DNA of 15,258 nt from Planctomycetota bacterium (GTDB lineage: Bacteria; Planctomycetota; Brocadiia; Brocadiales; Brocadiaceae). Under the pieces are notes generated by a model. It was not told the origin of the DNA. It did not search any database and saw only the letters and a list, made by a program, of their open reading frames with translations. Made by a program: the position numbers and the translations under genes. The stretch is from positions 1 to 15,258 of the forward strand of contig JAHFOW010000056.1 of the NCBI GenBank assembly GCA_023261465.1, given 5' to 3'. Of this stretch, positions 14,030 through 15,258 are shown piece after piece. Positions within the stretch are counted from its first letter, which is position 1. Every line of letters begins with the position of its first letter.

Positions 14030-14280
14030 GAAACTGGGCGCCGATGATGAAATACCGAACCGGTTTGATCCATTTGTGGCGCTCCCGTCATCGAATTATC
14101 TCATTAGAAACCAAGGCTGGCCTTTCCGGCACGCCTGGGTTTCAAGAGAGCACAGTGTAGGGGCGATGCATTTACTATAATTGATATAAATGCGTTCATA
14201 CCCAAACTGGCAAATGCTTCGCCCCTACTTTTTCAAAAAACCAAATTGTTATCAAAAAAAGTTTTTACAGGAGTGATACA
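14030..14280. other. Intergenic stretch with a 72-bp palindrome
   Basis: The first 120 bp still look GC-rich and continue the composition of the DUF4410-type gene; I see no gene in them. The palindrome at 14157-14228 follows, then AT-rich host-like DNA leading to the AGGAG ribosome site of the chalcone-isomerase-like pseudogene. Confidence 0.5.
14157..14228. repeat. 72-bp palindromic (MITE-like) element
   Basis: The ends are GTAGGGGCGATGCATTTA (14157-14174) and CAAATGCTTCGCCCCTAC (14211-14228), reverse complements at 16 of 18 positions. A nested pair GCATTTA/TAAATGC lies inside. Elements with GTAGGGGCG...CGCCCCTAC ends are common dispersed repeats. It marks the right side of the GC-rich block. 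Confidence 0.65.
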
Positions 14281-14845
14281 ATGATGACAAGAAAGACTCT
14301 TGTAGTAATATTTTGGCTTTGACAATAATAACGCCTATACAGGCTAAGGAAATCGGAAGCGTGAACCTGCCTGACACGATCATGTCTGGTAAGGAGCAGC
14401 TCATGTTAAACGGGGCGGGACTGCGCAAGAAATATTTCGTAAAGATTTACGCAGGAGGTCTATATCTCAGAAAAAAAGAAAGCGATGTGAAAAAGATTAT
14501 CCATGCTGATAAACCTATGGCAATCAGGATGCAGTTTATCTATGACGGAGTTACCGGCAAAGAACTGGTTGACGCGTGGAACGAAGGATTTGCTAATGCC
14601 ACCACGGGAGGTCCCGGGCCTATCAAGTAAAGCACGGATGCATTTAATTCTTTCTTCACAGAAGATGCCCGAAAAGGGGACATCTATGATATCATCTACG
14701 CTCCGGGAGAAGGAGTGAACGTATATATTAAAGGAAAACTGATGGGAACAATCATGGGGCTTGATTTTAAAAAGGCCCTGTTTGCCATCTGGTTAGGGGA
14801 AAACCCGTTGATAATTCACTCAAACAGGGAATGCTGGGCAAATAG
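14281..14845 (+). pseudogene. Chalcone-isomerase-like (Chalcone_3) secreted protein, three lesions
   Basis: AGGAG stands 7 nt before ATGATGACAAG. The signal peptide reads MMTRKTLVVIF, then one base is missing near 14312, and it resumes as LALTIITPIQA. The mature protein follows with VNLPDTI, LMLNGAGLRKKYFVKIYAGG, LYLRKKESDV and VDAWNEGFANAT, the signature of the bacterial chalcone-isomerase-like family. An in-frame TAA at 14628-14630 (after GPGPIK) is followed in the same frame by STDAFNSFFTEDARKGDIYD, YAPGEGVNVYIKGKLMGTIM and ALFAIWLGENP. A second single-base loss near 14808 switches to VDNSLKQGMLGK and TAG at 14843-14845. So the gene was about 185 codons and is now dead, or the assembly has errors. 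Family members are periplasmic and of unclear function, possibly fatty-acid binding. Confidence 0.85.
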
Positions 14846-14873
14846 AACCTGCTGAAATTCCTGGAATGGCGCA

Positions 14874-14987
14874 ATGACGCTAATGAAACCGGTGATGGAC
14901 AGACTGGGACTCACGCGAAGTGAGGTCAAGAGCCGTGTAGTGAATGTCATGAAAAATTCACCTTTCTTGGGTAAGAGCTTCAAATAA
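14874..14987 (+). other. Short remnant frame, possible end of a lost gene
   Basis: ATG at 14874 opens MTLMKPVMDRLGLTRSEVKS, continues RVVNVMKNSPFLGKSFK, and ends TAA at 14987. The 37-residue peptide is amphipathic and protein-like but matches nothing I can name. There is no ribosome site, and a stop lies just upstream in frame. Best read as the tail of a gene whose body is gone or frameshifted. Confidence 0.3.
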
Positions 14988-15222
14988 GGAGAAATTAAAG
15001 GACAGACAAGAGCTATCCCCATGTGTAGCCGGCGATACGCTCTTTATGTTTGCCGACCGCAAAGAGTCCCAAATGCCTATTATTAACCTGAAGGCAGTCT
15101 CCTGGTGGGGACATGCAAAGGACATCATAGAAGACTGAGCAGATCAGTGTGTCCAACTTGCCAAGACACCAAAGGACTATCAGGTAAAAGACCGTGGGTT
15201 ATTTACTTTAAGTCCCTGGTAA
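14983..15222 (+). pseudogene. Unrecognised degraded coding frame with internal TGA
   Basis: One frame stays open from about 14983 and reads GDTLFMFADRKESQMPIINL, then KAVSWWGHAKDIIED. It stops at TGA 15136-15138, continues as ADQCVQLAKTPKDYQVKDRG and LFTLSPW, and ends TAA at 15220-15222. The residue usage (Trp, Asp, Lys, few rare residues) is protein-like on both sides of the TGA. I do not recognise the family, and no good start codon with a ribosome site is visible. Probably the C-terminal part of a decayed gene. Confidence 0.4.
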
Positions 15223-15240
15223 TATTTGGAAGAGGAAGGG

Positions 15241-15258
15241 ATGAAAACCACGATAAAA
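15241..15258 (+). CDS. Start of a gene cut by the window end
   Basis: GAGGAAGGG stands directly in front of ATGAAAACCACGATAAAA, giving MKTTIK, a typical basic signal-peptide start, 18 nt after the preceding stop. Only six codons are in the window, so nothing can be said about function. Confidence 0.4.

Noticed and set aside
1..15258. Genetic code with TGA as Trp
   Set aside because: TGA ends intact genes here (barrel at 8003, MarC-like at 11505, patatin at 12922), and TGG is used for Trp throughout, so the internal TGAs are better read as mutations.

Overview
The window looks like chromosomal DNA from a moderately AT-rich, Gram-negative-type bacterium that is rich in multihaem cytochromes. 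Evidence for this is a b6-type membrane cytochrome module with an 11-haem and a 6-haem c-type cytochrome, several lipoproteins with lipoboxes, an outer-membrane barrel, and palindromic intergenic repeats. A Brocadiales (anammox) planctomycete is my best guess. No marker gene is present, so this rests on gene content; another metal- or nitrogen-respiring lineage is possible.

Layout. Positions 1-1377 (minus) hold a broken IS1634-like transposase that runs off the left edge, followed by about 490 bp of non-coding DNA with a degenerate palindromic repeat. Positions 5495-1870 (minus) hold a four-gene operon: b6-like cytochrome b, subunit-IV-like protein, membrane-anchored 11-haem cytochrome c, and secreted 6-haem cytochrome c. 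It has no Rieske gene within the window. Positions 5496-6179 are non-coding, with a sigma-54-like element and two clear hairpins. Positions 6180-8940 (plus) hold an envelope cluster: glycine-zipper protein, small secreted protein, outer-membrane barrel-like protein and a secreted 6-repeat beta-propeller. Positions 9246-10340 hold a conserved lipoprotein gene interrupted by one in-frame TGA. Around 10487-10719 lies the C-terminal scrap of an MGH1/GH63-type glucosidase. Positions 10744-12922 hold a MarC-family membrane protein and a patatin-like phospholipase lipoprotein. Positions 13235-14029 hold a visibly GC-richer DUF4410-type lipoprotein, set between palindromic elements. Positions 14281-14845 hold a chalcone-isomerase-like pseudogene with three lesions. 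The last 400 bp contain further degraded coding sequence and the start of a new gene.

How the genes may work together. The cytochrome operon is the most interesting part. The b6-like subunit keeps the four haem-b histidines and the cysteine that holds haem c-i in b6f complexes. The loop that forms the quinol-oxidising (Qo) site is about 29 residues shorter than in plant b6, and subunit IV lacks the PEWY glutamate. Together with the missing Rieske gene, this suggests a complex that connects the quinone pool to multihaem cytochromes through a single (Qn-side) quinone site, rather than a bifurcating Q-cycle enzyme. The right half is mostly envelope lipoproteins and eroded genes, consistent with a region of accessory-gene turnover.
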